A DNA stretch of 64,000 bases from Cyathus striatus (lineage: Eukaryota > Basidiomycota > Agaricomycetes > Agaricales > Nidulariaceae): contig JAOVFP010000015.1 of assembly GCA_025738555.1 (NCBI GenBank), forward strand, positions 1,116,001 through 1,180,000, given 5' to 3'. Below are positions 35,111 to 47,290 of this stretch, one piece after another (position 1 is the first letter of the stretch; each line of letters begins with the position of its first letter). Below the pieces are notes generated by a model. It did not search any database, was not told the DNA's origin, and saw only the letters and a list, made by a program, of their open reading frames with translations. Made by a program: the position numbers and the translations under genes.

Positions 35111-35424
35111 ACGCTTGCCCCCTGTTACACGTGGAATCCACATGAATTCCACCTTGTCATGTGTACTTCATGTGTACTTCATATGTACTACACTCCACCT
35201 CAAATGTATTTAAATCAGCAAATTTCCATTCAAATTTGTGATTTTTGTACACATGAAGTACACATGTAGTGCACATGTAGGGGTGAAATATCAAAATTCC
35301 ACATGGAATTGCAAAGTGAAATTCACAAGGAGTGCACATGAACTAGTTACACTTGTACAGTACACATTGAAGTTACATGTAATACACTTACCAGTTACTA
35401 TTATAATAAAAATAAATGATTTAC

Positions 35425-35520
35425 CATAACAGCACAAAGGGGAATTGAACCATCGATCTCAGCTTTGATTACTAATCACACTAAAAGGCTCAAATTAACA
35501 GTTAAGCCAACCAGCTGTAT
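35425..35520 (-). repeat. tRNA-like segment (possible SINE head)
   Basis: The minus strand contains GATGGTTCAATTCCCC, close to the tRNA B-box consensus. About 55 bp before it is an A-box-like GGTTGGCTTAACTGTTAA. No paired acceptor stem can be drawn (GCACAAA is missing on the 5' side), so this is not a functional tRNA. A decayed tRNA or a tRNA-derived SINE is the better reading. Confidence 0.4.
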
Positions 35521-35599
35521 AATATCTTTGAGGCAAAGGCTACATAACGACCTCCAGCACATTTCCATGCATATACATCATGTGACATATTGCTAACAT

Positions 35600-35780
35600 G
35601 TTGCCAGCTCATTGTTCCTTGCCCCGCTTCTTCACTCCCCACTACCATCTCCCACTCTTCCTACTCTTCCTTCCTCTCCCACTCTCCCTACTCTTCCTTC
35701 CTCTCTCACTCTCCCATTCTCCCTTCTCTCTCTCCCTCTCCCCCACTCCCCTCGACCTCTCTCCCCTATCAGGAGGGTTA
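35600..35780 (+). repeat. Pyrimidine-rich low-complexity tract
   Basis: Repeated ctcttccttcctctcccact units. All three frames stay open over it, giving spurious serine/proline/leucine-rich ORFs. Confidence 0.8.
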
Positions 35781-35849
35781 ACCCGAAGCAAGACAGCACC
35801 AAAAAGGCAAGAGGGCCATGCGCGCAGTGTAGGAGGGGTAGAACAGCGA

Positions 35850-36290
35850 CGAGTGCATAGGGCAAGAACAGGGGGGAACGACAAGCGTGGAGGGTCAGAA
35901 CGGGGGGGAACGACAGATGTGCAGGGCAGGTACGGTGGGGAACAACATGCATGGAGGGCAGGGAAGGTAGGGAATGATGTGCGTGGAGGGCAGAAACGGC
36001 GGTAAATGACAAGCGTGAGGGGCGGGAATGGCGGAGAATGACACATGTGAAGGGCAGGAATAGGGGGGGAATGGCGCGCGTGGAGGGTAGGAACAGGGGG
36101 AACAATGTGCGTGAAGGGCAGGAAGGGCAGGAACGAGGGGGAATGACGCGCATGGGGGGCAGGAGTGGCCGGGCGATGACAAGAGCCATTGGGAAGGCAG
36201 GCAACGATAGCAGGGGGGAAGGTGTTGATGACGACGAGCAGGCAGGGGGGTGGGGCAGGGGGGCGATGAGCAGGCAAGGTGAGCAGGGCG
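35850..36290 (+). repeat. GC-rich minisatellite
   Basis: About 11 degenerate units of roughly 36-42 bp based on gggaaygacrygcgtggagg and gcaggaacgg. ORFs of 82-211 codons on both strands here are repeat by-products. Confidence 0.75.
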
Positions 36291-36619
36291 CAATATCACG
36301 TGACTGATATTAAATATTAGTTGTACTTAAATAGTTTTAAATATACTATTATTTTTAAATGATTTGAGTGAAGTACACATGGATTCCACATGTACAATTT
36401 CATGTGTAGTTCACTTTCTTCATAGCCAAATTCACCTTCTGCATGAAATTTTTTAAGAAGTGGAATTCACATGTACTTCATGTGGAATTAGGTGAAGTGC
36501 ATGTGGAAATTCTACAATTAAGTGTATTTTTGTGAAGTACACATGTAGTGCACATGGAAATGTGTACTACATGTGGAGTACACGTGTACAGGTGGGTGTG
36601 TGTAAAGTACTGCATAATC

Positions 36620-37156
36620 GCGTGGATGCCATGGTCCCCAAACTGAAGTTGAACACATTGCATCACAGATATGTCATCACGACATATTTCAATGACGCAG
36701 CTGAATACACCAGAACCGCGTATACCCAACGACAGTACTATTCTCCAGAACACCATACCTATACACCTCTACACCTCCCATCAATCCCACTTCACGAAAC
36801 AGCCCGCGAATCAAAAAATTAAAATACATAAAAGAAAGGAAGAACTACAAATTTACTCAACAAACAAGATAGCGACAACAATCAAGACAAGCAAAAAACA
36901 TACAGAGTATATACAAACATGATATGATGCCAATAACAACGGGGAGGTATATGAAGCTCATGAGCAAGCGAGGAACAGCGAGTGGCAGGGGGAAGGGGGG
37001 AAGTACAATGTACAATGTACAACAGAGGTGAGAAGGGTGAGAAGGGTGGAATAGATCCACATCCACCGAAACCATTCGAAAGTCGAGCCGAAAACAATCC
37101 CAGCACCAGCGCCGGATTAAGCGCCAGAACTACCACCACGACTACCTATAACACAT
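36620..37156. other. Downstream flank of SNF1 fragment B
   Basis: Contains an ORF of 96 codons (plus, 36,532-36,822) without recognisable domain. The stretch at 36,980-37,110 is similar in inverted orientation to 43,260-43,400 (ggctcgactctcgaatggt-like against accattcgaaagtcgagcc), showing that the duplicated SNF1 unit extended past its stop codon. Confidence 0.4.
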
Positions 37157-38640
37157 TCAGCACCCTCCGAGTACAAAAGAAAAAGAAGTCACGAACATAC
37201 TCCCCCCACCAGCAAGCTCCAAAATCAACCGACACGCAACATCCATAAACACAAACAGGGACACAACCTCATCCTCCCCACCACCCCCAGAACCAGCCAT
37301 AACACTATTCACACCCACACTCCCAACCCCAGTCGTGCTCACACTGGCCCCTCCCCCTCCTCCACCAGCATAAACCCCACTCCCATACATGGCACTCGAA
37401 GCCGCAACACCATCCTCCAAATCCAGACTGGCCATATCAAACTTCCCAGCCCCAGGCTCCGCAGATGCCTTATACGTCCTCTTATGATGAAAATCCACGA
37501 GGTAATTAATCGAATCGACCATATAAAGCTGCAAATTCATCAGGACAACCACGTCCTGCACTCTCGCTCTCGTCTCCACAAAGTATATGCCCGCAGCTTT
37601 CTTCATATCCAACCCACCGGACCCATCCAGATCCCTATTCCGCTCGATTTTATCATGAGGGGAAGGGGAAGAAGGCGATGTGGGACGAACACCCCCAAGT
37701 CCACCGAGATCCCTCTTCTCCTTCCACTCCATACCGAGCGCTTTAAGGATCCTATAAATCTCTAACATAACTTCCACAGGCGGACTCCGGCTTCTTATCC
37801 CGAAATGCCACTTGATCTTATGCTGCCCCTTCTCATTGCCCAGACCCGCCTTGCACACGGACACAGAGCTCGTTGGATGGTGCTCTTCCTTCCCATTTGC
37901 GTCTTTGGCGGGTAGAGAGGAGTTTAGGACGGCAATGTTTGGTTTTTTGGTGAGAAGGGGAGGGGTGAGGAGGAGAGGGAGGATGAGGGGGAAGCGTTGA
38001 ATTCTTCTTTGAAGGGGCTTTGGTCTTCGCTAGTTGAGGGGAACAGGTAGGAGGACAGGGTGTTGCGGGTGTAGTGAGCGTAAGCGAGGTACCAGCGAAG
38101 AGGGATAGTAGGGTGCATACGTCAATAGCAGCCAACTCAGCATCCCTCTCCTACCCTGCAAAGATCGATACTACACCTCATCAGCTTCCCATCACAAAAA
38201 CGAACGTAAAAAGACCTACAATCCTTCCCCAACCTCCACTTATCTCTCAAAGCATACTTATATGCAGCCTTAATCGCATTTCCCTGCGTCTCATCATCGG
38301 GCCTCAGCGCCTCCTACACCTCATCCTTCTCAACGCCCTCAAGCTTCCTCGATGCTTTCTAGCCCTTCTATGATCTCGAATCAAACTGTTTGGGTAGGAG
38401 GACAAGTGTACCTAGTGTACCGAGTACAGGACCTGGCGCGGGTGGGACAGGGGGGGGGTAGCATGGAAGGTCGGTGGTGAAGAAGGGGTGTTGCGTTATC
38501 CGGGGATTGTTACGTACTTCATGGGATCCACTGTAGATTTGGCGTCGGGAGAGTAGTGGGGTGGGATATGGAAGCCTTCCTCTATCTTCCACATTAGCAC
38601 GTAGGTAGCGAAAGAAAATAAAAAACATACGACTGATCTA
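37157..38640 (-). pseudogene. SNF1/AMPK-alpha kinase, C-terminal half (fragment B)
   Basis: This is the best-preserved regulatory half in the window. A 235-codon ORF (37,157-37,864) reads KIKWHFGIRSRSPPVEVMLE, the AMPK-alpha C-terminal domain signature, then LKALGMEWKEKRDLGGLGGV, MKKAAGIYFVETRARVQDVV and LQLYMVDSINYLVDFHHKRT. A glycine-rich loop follows, then VACRLILELAGG near the end. Upstream on the same strand, 38,100-38,630, come decayed linker and C-lobe pieces ([17 protein letters not shown]). The kinase core is missing. In yeast this domain binds the beta and gamma subunits. Because the kinase is absent and upstream frames are broken I call it a pseudogene, though the C-terminal ORF itself is intact. 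Confidence 0.85.
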
Positions 38641-38710
38641 AGTGATCAACGTTCAACATCAAACGGCAACCTCCCTACAGAATAACCTTACTGCTCCACA
38701 TCGAAGCCAG

Positions 38711-39059
38711 AAACAACGGGAATTTGTTTACATGCGAAGGTGATGATCAATAGAGCACACTCCAAGCAAGCACTGCAGGCTGAGCACTGTTGACCAATAT
38801 CATATACTTACCATGATCGATCGGATAAGTACACCGAATACTTACGCAATACAGAGTCACCTTGCCAAGCGAGGTTTAAAAGTTTCTCTCCCCGACAACT
38901 GAGGGCCGATTTCATATTGCGTTTGTTTTCTGTTGCCCTAAAGCTGCAGAGTAAACGACCCCATTGGAGGATAAGTTTGGGGATGCAGCAACTGCAGTAT
39001 TTGCTTGGAGTGTGTTCTATTGACCATCGCCTTCGCATCTAAACAAATTCCCGTTGTTT
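38711..39059. mobile_element. MITE with about 60-bp TIRs between inverted SNF1 fragments
   Basis: Left end AAACAACGGGAATTTGTTTA, continuing catgcgaaggtgatgatcaa and agcacactccaagcaa. The right end is its inverted counterpart, ending ACAAATTCCCGTTGTTT. The length is about 350 bp with no ORF of note. A half copy lies at 49,922-50,020. Its interior (cgacaactgagggccgattt, catattgcg) resembles 61,676-61,735. Confidence 0.75.
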
Positions 39060-40200
<1,141 letters not shown>

Positions 40201-40565
40201 CAGTCCGTAACTGGACCCTCCTATCCACTTGACGAGAGATGAGAATTGAAAAGAGGAATACCTCGTCTATCGGTTTAGGGACGTTGCGTTCGGTTGATAT
40301 TAGGGCTTGCTAGTGGGGCTAGTAGGCGCAGAGGAGAATAGAAGGAGGGTGGTGGTCATATGGATGACGCAAGATGTACTACCAGGGCCCTTTCTCCACC
40401 CAGTATGACTAGCCATATCGCACTACGGGGTATCGGTACTTAGTCTGGTACTGGTGCAGGCTTCGATGTGGTTTCTACCGCACATTCCCGACCTGTTTCT
40501 GCTCCTTCATGTCTCACCCTCTTGCGGATCACCTCTTCTCAGCCAGCGATATGGTGTGACAGCAT
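40201..40565. repeat. Duplicated non-coding segment accompanying SNF1 fragments
   Basis: About 360 bp (tcagtccgtaactgg, ggtactggtgcaggcttcga, tgtttctgctccttcat) recur inverted at 780-1,080 and 48,421-48,790. Each copy joins two SNF1 pieces, so the rearranged structure was duplicated as a unit. Origin unknown. Confidence 0.65.
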
Positions 40566-42117
40566 ACCGGCTCTTAAACCATGAGGACATTAAGGCATCC
40601 GCATATTAAGCTGTGCGTTCTTTCCTCCCCCCTCCCTACCTCTATATTAACCCACTTTACTCAGCTATGGAGTAATATCAACACCAACAGACATAATCTT
40701 CGTCCTCGAGTACGCTGGAGGCGAGCTATTGAACTACATAGTAGCGAACGGGCGCATGCCCGAACGTTGGGCTCGCCCGTTCTTCTAACAGATCATCAGC
40801 GGAATCGAGCAGTCCCAGGTGTGGAGCAGTAGGGTTATTCTGTAGGGAGGGTTGCCGTTTGATGTTGATCACTTAGATCAGTCGTATGTTTTTTCTTTGC
40901 TTTTGTTACCTACGTGCTAATGTGGAAGATAGAGGAAAGCTTCCATATCCCACCCCACCGCTCTCCCGACACCCGATCTACAGTAGACCCCATGAAGCAC
41001 ATAGTATAATGCAACACCCCTTGTTCACCACCGACCTTCCACGCTATCTCTCCCGCAGGGAAATGCGATTAAGGTTGCATGTAAGTATGCTTTTGAGAGA
41101 TAAGTGGAGGTTGGGGAAGGATTGTAGGTCTTTTTACGTTCGTGTTTGTGATGGGAGGCTGATGAGGTGTAATGTCGATCTTTGCAGGGTAGGAGAGGGA
41201 TGCTGAGTTGGCTGCTGTGGACGTATGCACCTACTATCCGTCTTCGCAGGTACCTCGCTTACGCTCGCTACAGCCGCAACGCCCTGTACCCCGCCCTGTC
41301 CCCCTCATCCTCCGTCCCCTCCTCACCATCACCCACCCACGACGACCTCCTCATCCCTCCCCTTCTCACCAAAACCCAAACATTGTCGTCCTAAACTCCT
41401 CTCTACCCGCCAAAGATGCAAACGGGAATGAAGAGCACCCGTGACCCGCACATCAAAGACAAATCGAGCGGAATGGTGATCTGGATGGCCCGGCGCAGGG
41501 TGGATATGAAGAACACTGCATGATTCGAGAGACCTGCTACGCTATCTCTCCCCGCTTCCACCCGCGCCTGATCCTGTGCTCGGAATACTAAGTACACTAG
41601 TCAATCATCGATGAGCTAGCGAGGAAGCTTGAAGGGGTCAAAAGATAAGGTGTGGGGTTGGTTGCTAACGATGTATGTTTCCTCTACTTTTACCCAGCGC
41701 TATCGCTGATGGCTATCCAGCCATGTAACACCCTATCCCCCACCTATCCCCCTCAACAGGCGAAAACCAAAACACCTTCGAAGCAGAATTCAGCGCCCCC
41801 CCTCTGATCCTCCCTCTCCTCCTCACTATCCTCACCCACCTTCGACGACCTCCTCTCCCCTCCCCTTCCCAACCGAAAATCAAAGCTTTGCCGTCCTAAA
41901 CACATCTCTCCCTGCCACAGACGCCAATGGGAAGGAAGAGCACTACCTCGCGGGCTTTGTGTCCGCGCGCAAGGCCGGTCTGGGCAAGGAGAAGAGGCGA
42001 GCCGTAATCCGCCTATCGAGGTCATGTTTGGAGATTTACAGGACTCTAAAAGCGCTCGGCATGGTGTGGAAGGAGAAGCAAGATCTCGGTGGTCTGGGCG
42101 GTGTCCGGCCCACGTCA
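40566..42117 (+). pseudogene. SNF1/AMPK-alpha kinase pseudogene, fragment D
   Basis: MRTLRHPHIKLCV (40,581) is followed by DIIFVLEYAGGELLNYIVAN and GRMPERWARPFF to about 40,800. After a deletion come the C-lobe end (TTDLPRYLS near 41,030) and LLRDKWRLGKDC near 41,090. A linker duplication and DELARKLEGV lie near 41,600. From 41,880 runs LPATDANGKEEHYLAGFVSA, RKAGLGKEKRR, LEIYRTLKALGMVWKEK and LGGLGGVRPTSP. The HFGIRSRSPP core of the C-terminal domain is reduced to a short remnant. It ends where it fuses to an unrelated sequence at 42,118. Confidence 0.8.
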
Positions 42118-42328
42118 CCTTCCGCGATGTTTTACGCTCGTTCTCGACATTGCGCCCCTGGAACTTCGACCTCTTACGTTCTCCAGTTTGCACCCACAGC
42201 TAGAATCTCGTGTTTATAGCGTTCCACAGCCCACCACCAAAGTATCCTCTAATCTACTGCGGACTATATGGGAACATCAGTTTGCGGAGGCTTACAAGAG
42301 TGTGGAGGAGACGACTGAAGTAATCTAA
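42118..42328 (+). pseudogene. Unidentified gene fragment fused to SNF1, copy 1
   Basis: An open stretch FTLVLDIAPLELRPLTFSSL, then HPQLESRVYSVPQPTT and LLRTIWEHQFAEAYKSVEET, ends at 42,328. The same protein fragment follows SNF1 fragment G at 55,235-55,430. Family not recognised. The acceptable frame over 70 codons in both copies suggests it comes from a real gene. Confidence 0.5.
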
Positions 42329-43503
42329 GAATGTTCGTTCCTCCTCCTCTGTTCCTGGTCTTTACTGATGTTGGATGTAGGTACCGATATGATGGGCGAA
42401 ACAGGGTTATGCTTTATGCCACATTCAAATCGGAGTCACAACTTGTGCAAAGTGTAGCATGGAGACCTCCAGCCAACCCAGTGCCCGTAGTTCGATTGCG
42501 ATTCTGTTCACTTACCAACTTGACTTGGCACCCTGCTCCTGTTTGTGCCCTGGGCTCTTGATTCTGTCGTTCTGGAAGGAAGAACACCTACCATTGTTAC
42601 CTGCCCCTCTTCCCTGCTTCACCATCATACGCCTTCTTAACGGACGGGACTTCTATAACTTCGGCTCTTTGGGCAGTGTATGCCAGCAGGATGAAAATAG
42701 AAGTGGAATGAACGAGGGGACAGGTATGTCTTGCTCAATAGTTTGCTAGATCTCGTTCTCATACCGCTCAAATTCAGGTTATCTCTAATGCTCACTAATC
42801 AAGATGACATCCGTCTACCACCATGACATCGCGTACTTTCCATCTCCCCATCGTCTCCTAGGCGTCTAGACTTCTGCACTCCTCTCCGCGCTAGCTCACA
42901 CCCCATTCACTTGGTGTATTCCTGTGAGGACCTATCACCTACAGCTGCCAGCTCAGTCATCGCAGCCTTCATCCTGCAACAGCATGTCCTGCCTCTGGTC
43001 GTGCTGATGACGTGTCTGACATCTGCTACTTCAACCCACCTCGCAGAACACTTTTCCCCATCACGGATCTCATAGTTGTCCATTCTTCTCAAATATGACG
43101 TGCATTGACTGCTGTACATTTTATGATGCCATCACACATTCACAGAAGTCGCGTCGCGTGTAGTCTATCCTCAGACTTACGCCGATGATCAATGTTGTAT
43201 TGTGCATGGCTGTACATGCCTTCAATCTTTTTCTGGGTTATGAAGTGGGTGAGGTAGGAGATCAATTTTGGTTTCCGTTTTCGGCTCGACTCTCGAATGG
43301 TCTCCGTGGATGTGGAGCTGTCCTTACCCCCTCCCTCTCACACTGTACTTCCATCCTCCACCCCTCGTTCTCGCTGTTCCGCATTAGCATGTGAGCTTAC
43401 ATACCTACTCGTACCTCTATCCTACCTACCTACTTTTGTTATTGATGAAATATCATACTTGTAACACGTGTACATTTTTTTGCTTGCTTCGCTGCTCGAT
43501 TAT
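42329..43503. other. Region of decayed, unassigned sequence
   Basis: ORFs of 70-96 codons without known motifs (42,331-42,749 plus). The segment at 43,260-43,400 is an inverted copy of the SNF1 downstream flank at 36,980-37,110. No complete gene seen. Confidence 0.4.
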
Positions 43504-43880
43504 TCAAGTTATCTTGTTTGTTAAAGCAGTTTCTGGTTTTTGATGTCTTTCGCGTATTGAGAGATACCCCACGCTAGTCATGTGACGATACGTGCGATCT
43601 CGGCAAAAGACGGTTCGGTTTCGGCCCTCGGGACTAAGAGTTGCTCGATGAGCTCTTTCAAGTTTCCTCCCCGTCTCCCTCAACGCACGCGCCATCTCGC
43701 GGCGCGTAAGCCCACACACGCTGACATACGCAATCATCTGCGCCTCCGTTAACAAATTCTTCGTAGCCCGCATATCGAACACTTACCACGTGCAGAGGTC
43801 GGTGAAGTCGTCCGAGCCACCCGTACGTTCGTCGTCGTCGTTTAGGTCAGAGAAGGTGAATGAGTCCGAGGACTTGTTCA
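43504..43880 (-). CDS. Small unidentified gene divergent from SRP14, copy 2 (longest)
   Basis: The minus strand reads MNKSSDSFTFSDLNDDDERT and DDFTDLCTW (43,785-43,880). After a GGTAAGTG that is either a donor or an in-frame TAA comes MRATKNLLTEAQMIAYVSVC, GLTRREMARALRETGRKLER and further basic sequence to 43,504. The LLTEAQ...LTRREMARALRETGRKLE part has the look of a helix-turn-helix or regulatory helix pair, but I do not recognise a family. It is 85 bp from the SRP14 start in the opposite direction. Copies at 13,160-13,420 and about 52,520-52,640 are truncated. Confidence 0.45.
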
Positions 43881-43964
43881 TACTAACTTGTAACTTGTTA
43901 GGATTGGACTAGGAGAGACATGCATAGGCGTGATAATCATGCTTTTCTCAGAGACCGACGGGAA

Positions 43965-44617
43965 ATGCTCGTTGACAACGATACAGTTCGTTTTTTTCTT
44001 CCCTTTCCCCCCTCACTCTTTTTGCTAACTAAGATGGACAGTTTTGAGAAACTAGCGCCCTTTATTCGAACCGCAAAAGGGATCAGTATAGATTACGCAT
44101 AAACGACGTTAGTCCCTCCCCCTCCTCTTTTTCTTGTTTTTTTGGGTTTTTTTTCTGATAGAATTGGCATAGTAACACATGATGGCGAAGATGCCGATAT
44201 GCACACTGAAGCTGGTGCGAGTGACGATTGAACAGTGTCCCAGCCTCATACGCGTCACAGACGGAGACAAGATCAGATTTTCTACGACCGTACGCCCTCC
44301 TCCCCCCTCCCCTCATTCAACACTAACACTAAAACAGATCGCATCAGGCGCTCTGGAGCCCTTCCACACGACATGATACCCTCAAAGCATCCTTCACGAC
44401 TCTCGGAAAGCGCGACAGAAAGCGCAAAAAGCAGCGTTTGGAGCAAGCTGCCAAACGGAAGAAGAAGATCTTGGAAGATGTCGTTGCTGAGGGGCCGAAA
44501 GATGGCTCTGGGAAGAGGATAAGGCAAATGAAAGAGAAGGTGCTGAAGAAGGTTGAGGAGAAGCGATGGGGGTGGGAGGTGAGGGAGTGGATGAGTATGG
44601 AGACAGAGTGGGTGTAG
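43965..44617 (+). pseudogene. SRP14-like pseudogene, copy 2
   Basis: The start MLVDNDT (43,965) matches SRP14 exon 1. After an intron ending CTAACTAAG comes FEKLAPFIRTAK, then after a one-base frameshift a block whose frame reads GSV, a TAG, and ITHKRR (normally GSVWLTHKR in SRP14). A VTDGDKI-like block lies at 44,260. The final exon has QIASGALEPFHTT, a frameshift at a TGATACCC, then LKASFTTLGKRDRKRKKQRL and a long basic tail ending at 44,617. SRP14 is normally 110-150 residues and its FH..Y.TLLKAS...LRKRD block is diagnostic. At least two lesions make this copy non-functional. Confidence 0.75.
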
Positions 44618-44840
44618 GGAGGGGAAGAATCTGTGGGTTTTTTTGGTTATGCGTTTGGGTGAGGCTGATATGGTATATTGGACAGATGTACTAATGTATG
44701 CACATGACATATGGTGTATGATATAATTTGGACTTGGATCCTACTGTTTGTGTGCCACATAAGCGCAAGTTGCTTGTCGAGTCGGATTCAACACCCTTGG
44801 CTCTGTACTACTAACCCCCCTTCTCAACACGATAACTGAC
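44618..44840. other. Spacer between SRP14 copy 2 and next gene
   Basis: Corresponds to 14,107-14,350 in copy 1 (both contain ggtatattgg.cagatgt and cacatgac.tatggtgtatga). Probably the SRP14 3' UTR; no polyadenylation signal can be fixed. Confidence 0.4.
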
Positions 44841-44845
44841 CAACG

Positions 44846-46295
44846 CTCTTGTAGGCCTTTCTTCGAAACCGCACGTGCACCCGGATCCAGAGTTCGATGA
44901 AGCCGGATACACCAATGCACGATGTACCATGGGCATGCTCATCCTACAGCAAAAGGCAGCAAAGATTTGTGTGAGTCGTTCACACTTGTGACCTGCCCCC
45001 CGTTCTTGATCTCGTAGTATTTATATCCATCATAGCGGTGCTCATACACGCAATGTTATTACTTAAACCTATTCTGATCTTTGCCTTTATTACTCTTCTG
45101 AAAGCTGATTACTGACTACGTTCCTACAGAACCCCCGAGCTCGAGTATCTGTCCTACGATCAACGTGAGTTATCCTATTCCTCTACTTTCACCTCCACCT
45201 CCCGCCCTTCCCCTTCTTCGGATCAAACCACAAAGTTTATCTTCACGCCAGTCGCAGCGGTACTCGTACCCCAAAGCCGATATCCATCGCTTACTTCTGG
45301 CCCCTTCTCTCTTTCTTCACGCATGTCATGTTTGAATCGTAACTGACCACACTTCTACAGAACACCCAAGTTCGTTATGCGTGGGGAAAACAGGGGAAGG
45401 TGCTTCCAGGGCTTTCACTCGCGGGCGTTGTTAGGTGAGTTTTCACATTCTGTCCCCCCACCCCCCACTCCTCGGACGAAACCATTAAAGTTAGAATCGC
45501 CCCAAGCGTTGCTCGTCACCTGATGTCGACTTTCAGACCTTACTTGCCCCCCACTTTGCTGCTCTTTGTTGTTCATGAACTTGATTGCTGACCGACTCCC
45601 GTGTAAACAGATAACCTACCCCCCCTCCAACCCTAGCGAATGCGTAATCGACAACGCATGTCATGAAGAGCGATGAGGCTCTCCAAGCTACCCTCCGCGC
45701 CAAATCGCGTACTGCATTACGTGCCTATGCCTATGCGTGGAGGAGAGCAGGGAAGGTGCTTACTTGGGTGAGTTTTCGCATTCTGTCCCCCACTCCCTCT
45801 CTTCGGATGAAACCATTAAAAGTCAGAATCGCCCCAAGCGGTGCTCGTCACCGCGATGCCGACTCTCTAAGACATATTCTGATCTTCTCCTTCCCCTTTG
45901 CTGCCCCTTTTTCGCAAAGTTGACCATTGATTTATTTTATTGCAGCACCATGAAGATCGTTGCGATCTTCCCGACGTAACGCAGGTCGCATCTCTTAGTT
46001 GTGGTAGGGACGCAGAAACGCGATGCCGGCTGATGATAAAAGTGAGTATTGTTCTCTCCCTCCCTACCCTGTCATGTCTTTTCGTTGAATGAAACCATAA
46101 GTTTATTTGCACATCAGTCCTAGTGGTGCCTTGTGTACCGTCAATGCCGATGTCCCGATGTTCATTGCTTATTTCTGATCCTCCCGTCTCATTTTTCATC
46201 TGCGCTCGAATGGTAACTGATCAACATTTCTACGGGTCACCCGAGTGCGTTACAGCTATTTAGAGAAGCAATTTTAGTGAAGAGGGCGACGTAGG
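44846..46295 (+). pseudogene. Unidentified many-exon gene, copy 2 (best preserved)
   Basis: Exon-like blocks, each ended by GTGAGT: 44,855-44,970 (KPHVHPDPEFDEAGYTNARC, TMGMLILQQKAAKI); 45,130-45,163 (TPELEYLSYDQ); 45,361-45,432 (NTQVRYAWGKQGKVLPGLSL); 45,612-45,770 (YPPSNPSECVIDNACHEE, then ALQATLRAKSRTALRAYAYA and WRRAGKVLTW); 45,946-46,041 (HHEDRCDLPDVTQVASLSCG, RDAETRCRLMIK). A last exon at 46,236-46,292 reads HPSALQLFREAILVKRAT, then stop. The consistent donors and acceptors show a real ancestral gene. A frame change inside the fourth block (after CHEER) suggests damage. I cannot name the family. It lies downstream of SRP14 in all three modules. Confidence 0.5.
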
Positions 46296-46299
46296 CTTT

Positions 46300-47212
46300 T
46301 CGTGTCTTTTCGAGTTACGTAGTGAGTAGGCAGTATACCTATATGTATCTACCCTTTTAGCAACAAGACGGGACGTGGCGCGTGGCCTTAACTCAAGTAA
46401 AGATTCTTATGGACGCTGTTTATGAATATTGGTAAAAATTACAATTTGAATTATGCAGTTACGATAAGAATAATGATAAAGTTCAAGGAAAATGTGAAGG
46501 GTCAGTCCCATATCATATCCATAACAGTCCTCACCAGCCAATTCGTGCATATAACCCATTTGCTGCCCACTCCCACCATCCATCAGATCCTACGGGTTCT
46601 TGAGCGAGTTCAGCGTGTTGGTCTCGCAGGAGATGAATGTTGTCGCCATCCGGGGCACGGTCTTGCTCGTTCTGAGGCTGTAACTCGACCCCCTCCTGGA
46701 CATCGTCTGCTAGGCACCCTCCCTGCGCCCCATCCGGTAGAAGTCCTCCTTCAACCTGTTGCCCCGCGAAACACTGCTCCATGCAGTACCGGGGTCGTAA
46801 AGAGGCCTGCGACTGCTATGATTGTCTTGTGGCGTTGGTCGAAAAGCGGCTCCGGAAGACGGTACGCCCCCCAGACACGAGAACCTACGGGGACACCGAA
46901 TACCACCCCGTTCCCGATTAGAGCGAGAAGGGCCGCCGCTTTTCTGTCAGTAACATGATAGAAAAGTGTGTTCCCAAGTTCACTGTCAAGTTGGTTAGCT
47001 TCAATAATAGGTGAAATGGCGAGATCGAGGTACGAACAAGATTGCGCCAAAAGCTATTAGGGAAAGGGTAACGCCGTCAATTTTGGGACTAATCGTTGAG
47101 TTTTGTATTAGCATCGAACGTGTGTTCACAGCTACGCAATACATACATAGCCTCGTATGGTGGACAATCCATTGCGGTGATGTACTGATGAATGCAAGCA
47201 ATCTGGGTTAAC
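46300..47212 (-). pseudogene. Unidentified decayed gene fragment
   Basis: The minus-strand ORF 46,751-47,050 reads SELGNTLFYHVTDRKAAALL, ALIGNGVVFGVPVGSRVWGA and YRLPEPLFDQRHKTIIAVAG, then continues in another frame to 46,531 (QQVEGGLLPDGAQGGC...). Alanine- and glycine-rich hydrophobic stretches suggest a membrane protein, but the family is not recognised. The composition is more GC-rich than the flanks. Only one copy in the window. Confidence 0.35.
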
Positions 47213-47290
47213 AAAGTGCAATAACGTAGACTAACGCGATCACGTGTTATTCACGTGAGACTGGTAACGCGCATTTCGCATCACACTCAA
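47213..47290. repeat. Transposon end shared with 17.4 kb
   Basis: Inverted match to 17,375-17,450 (gatcacgtgttattcacgtg; ggtaacgcgcatttcgcatc). SNF1 similarity of the next fragment stops exactly at its edge (near 47,290), so an insertion or breakpoint occurred here. Confidence 0.55.

Larger units (their letters stand above)
35115..36605. mobile_element. Composite repeat with inverted tacttcatgtgtac-rich ends
   Basis: The left flank (35,125-35,390) is rich in acatgaattccac, catgtgtacttcatgtgtac and similar strings. The right flank (36,365-36,600) is rich in their reverse complements (gaagtacacatg, ggattccacatg, gagtacacgtgtac). This suggests an inverted-repeat element of about 1.5 kb whose ends are built from short degenerate palindromic units. 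No transposase is seen. Inside are a tRNA-like stretch, a pyrimidine-rich stretch and a GC-rich minisatellite, so it may be a nest of several elements. Confidence 0.45.

Noticed and set aside
35598..36307. ORFs of 82-211 codons on both strands
   Set aside because: They read through a pyrimidine tract and a GC-rich minisatellite; no domain, and several frames are open simultaneously.
37157..37864. Functional SNF1 gene
   Set aside because: The C-terminal domain ORF is intact, but the kinase domain is missing and upstream exons are broken, so it is listed as a pseudogene fragment.
44031..44102. Possible tRNA near a TTCGAACC string
   Set aside because: The stretch is the second exon of the SRP14-like copy, recognised by FEKLAPF and ITHKR blocks shared by the three copies.
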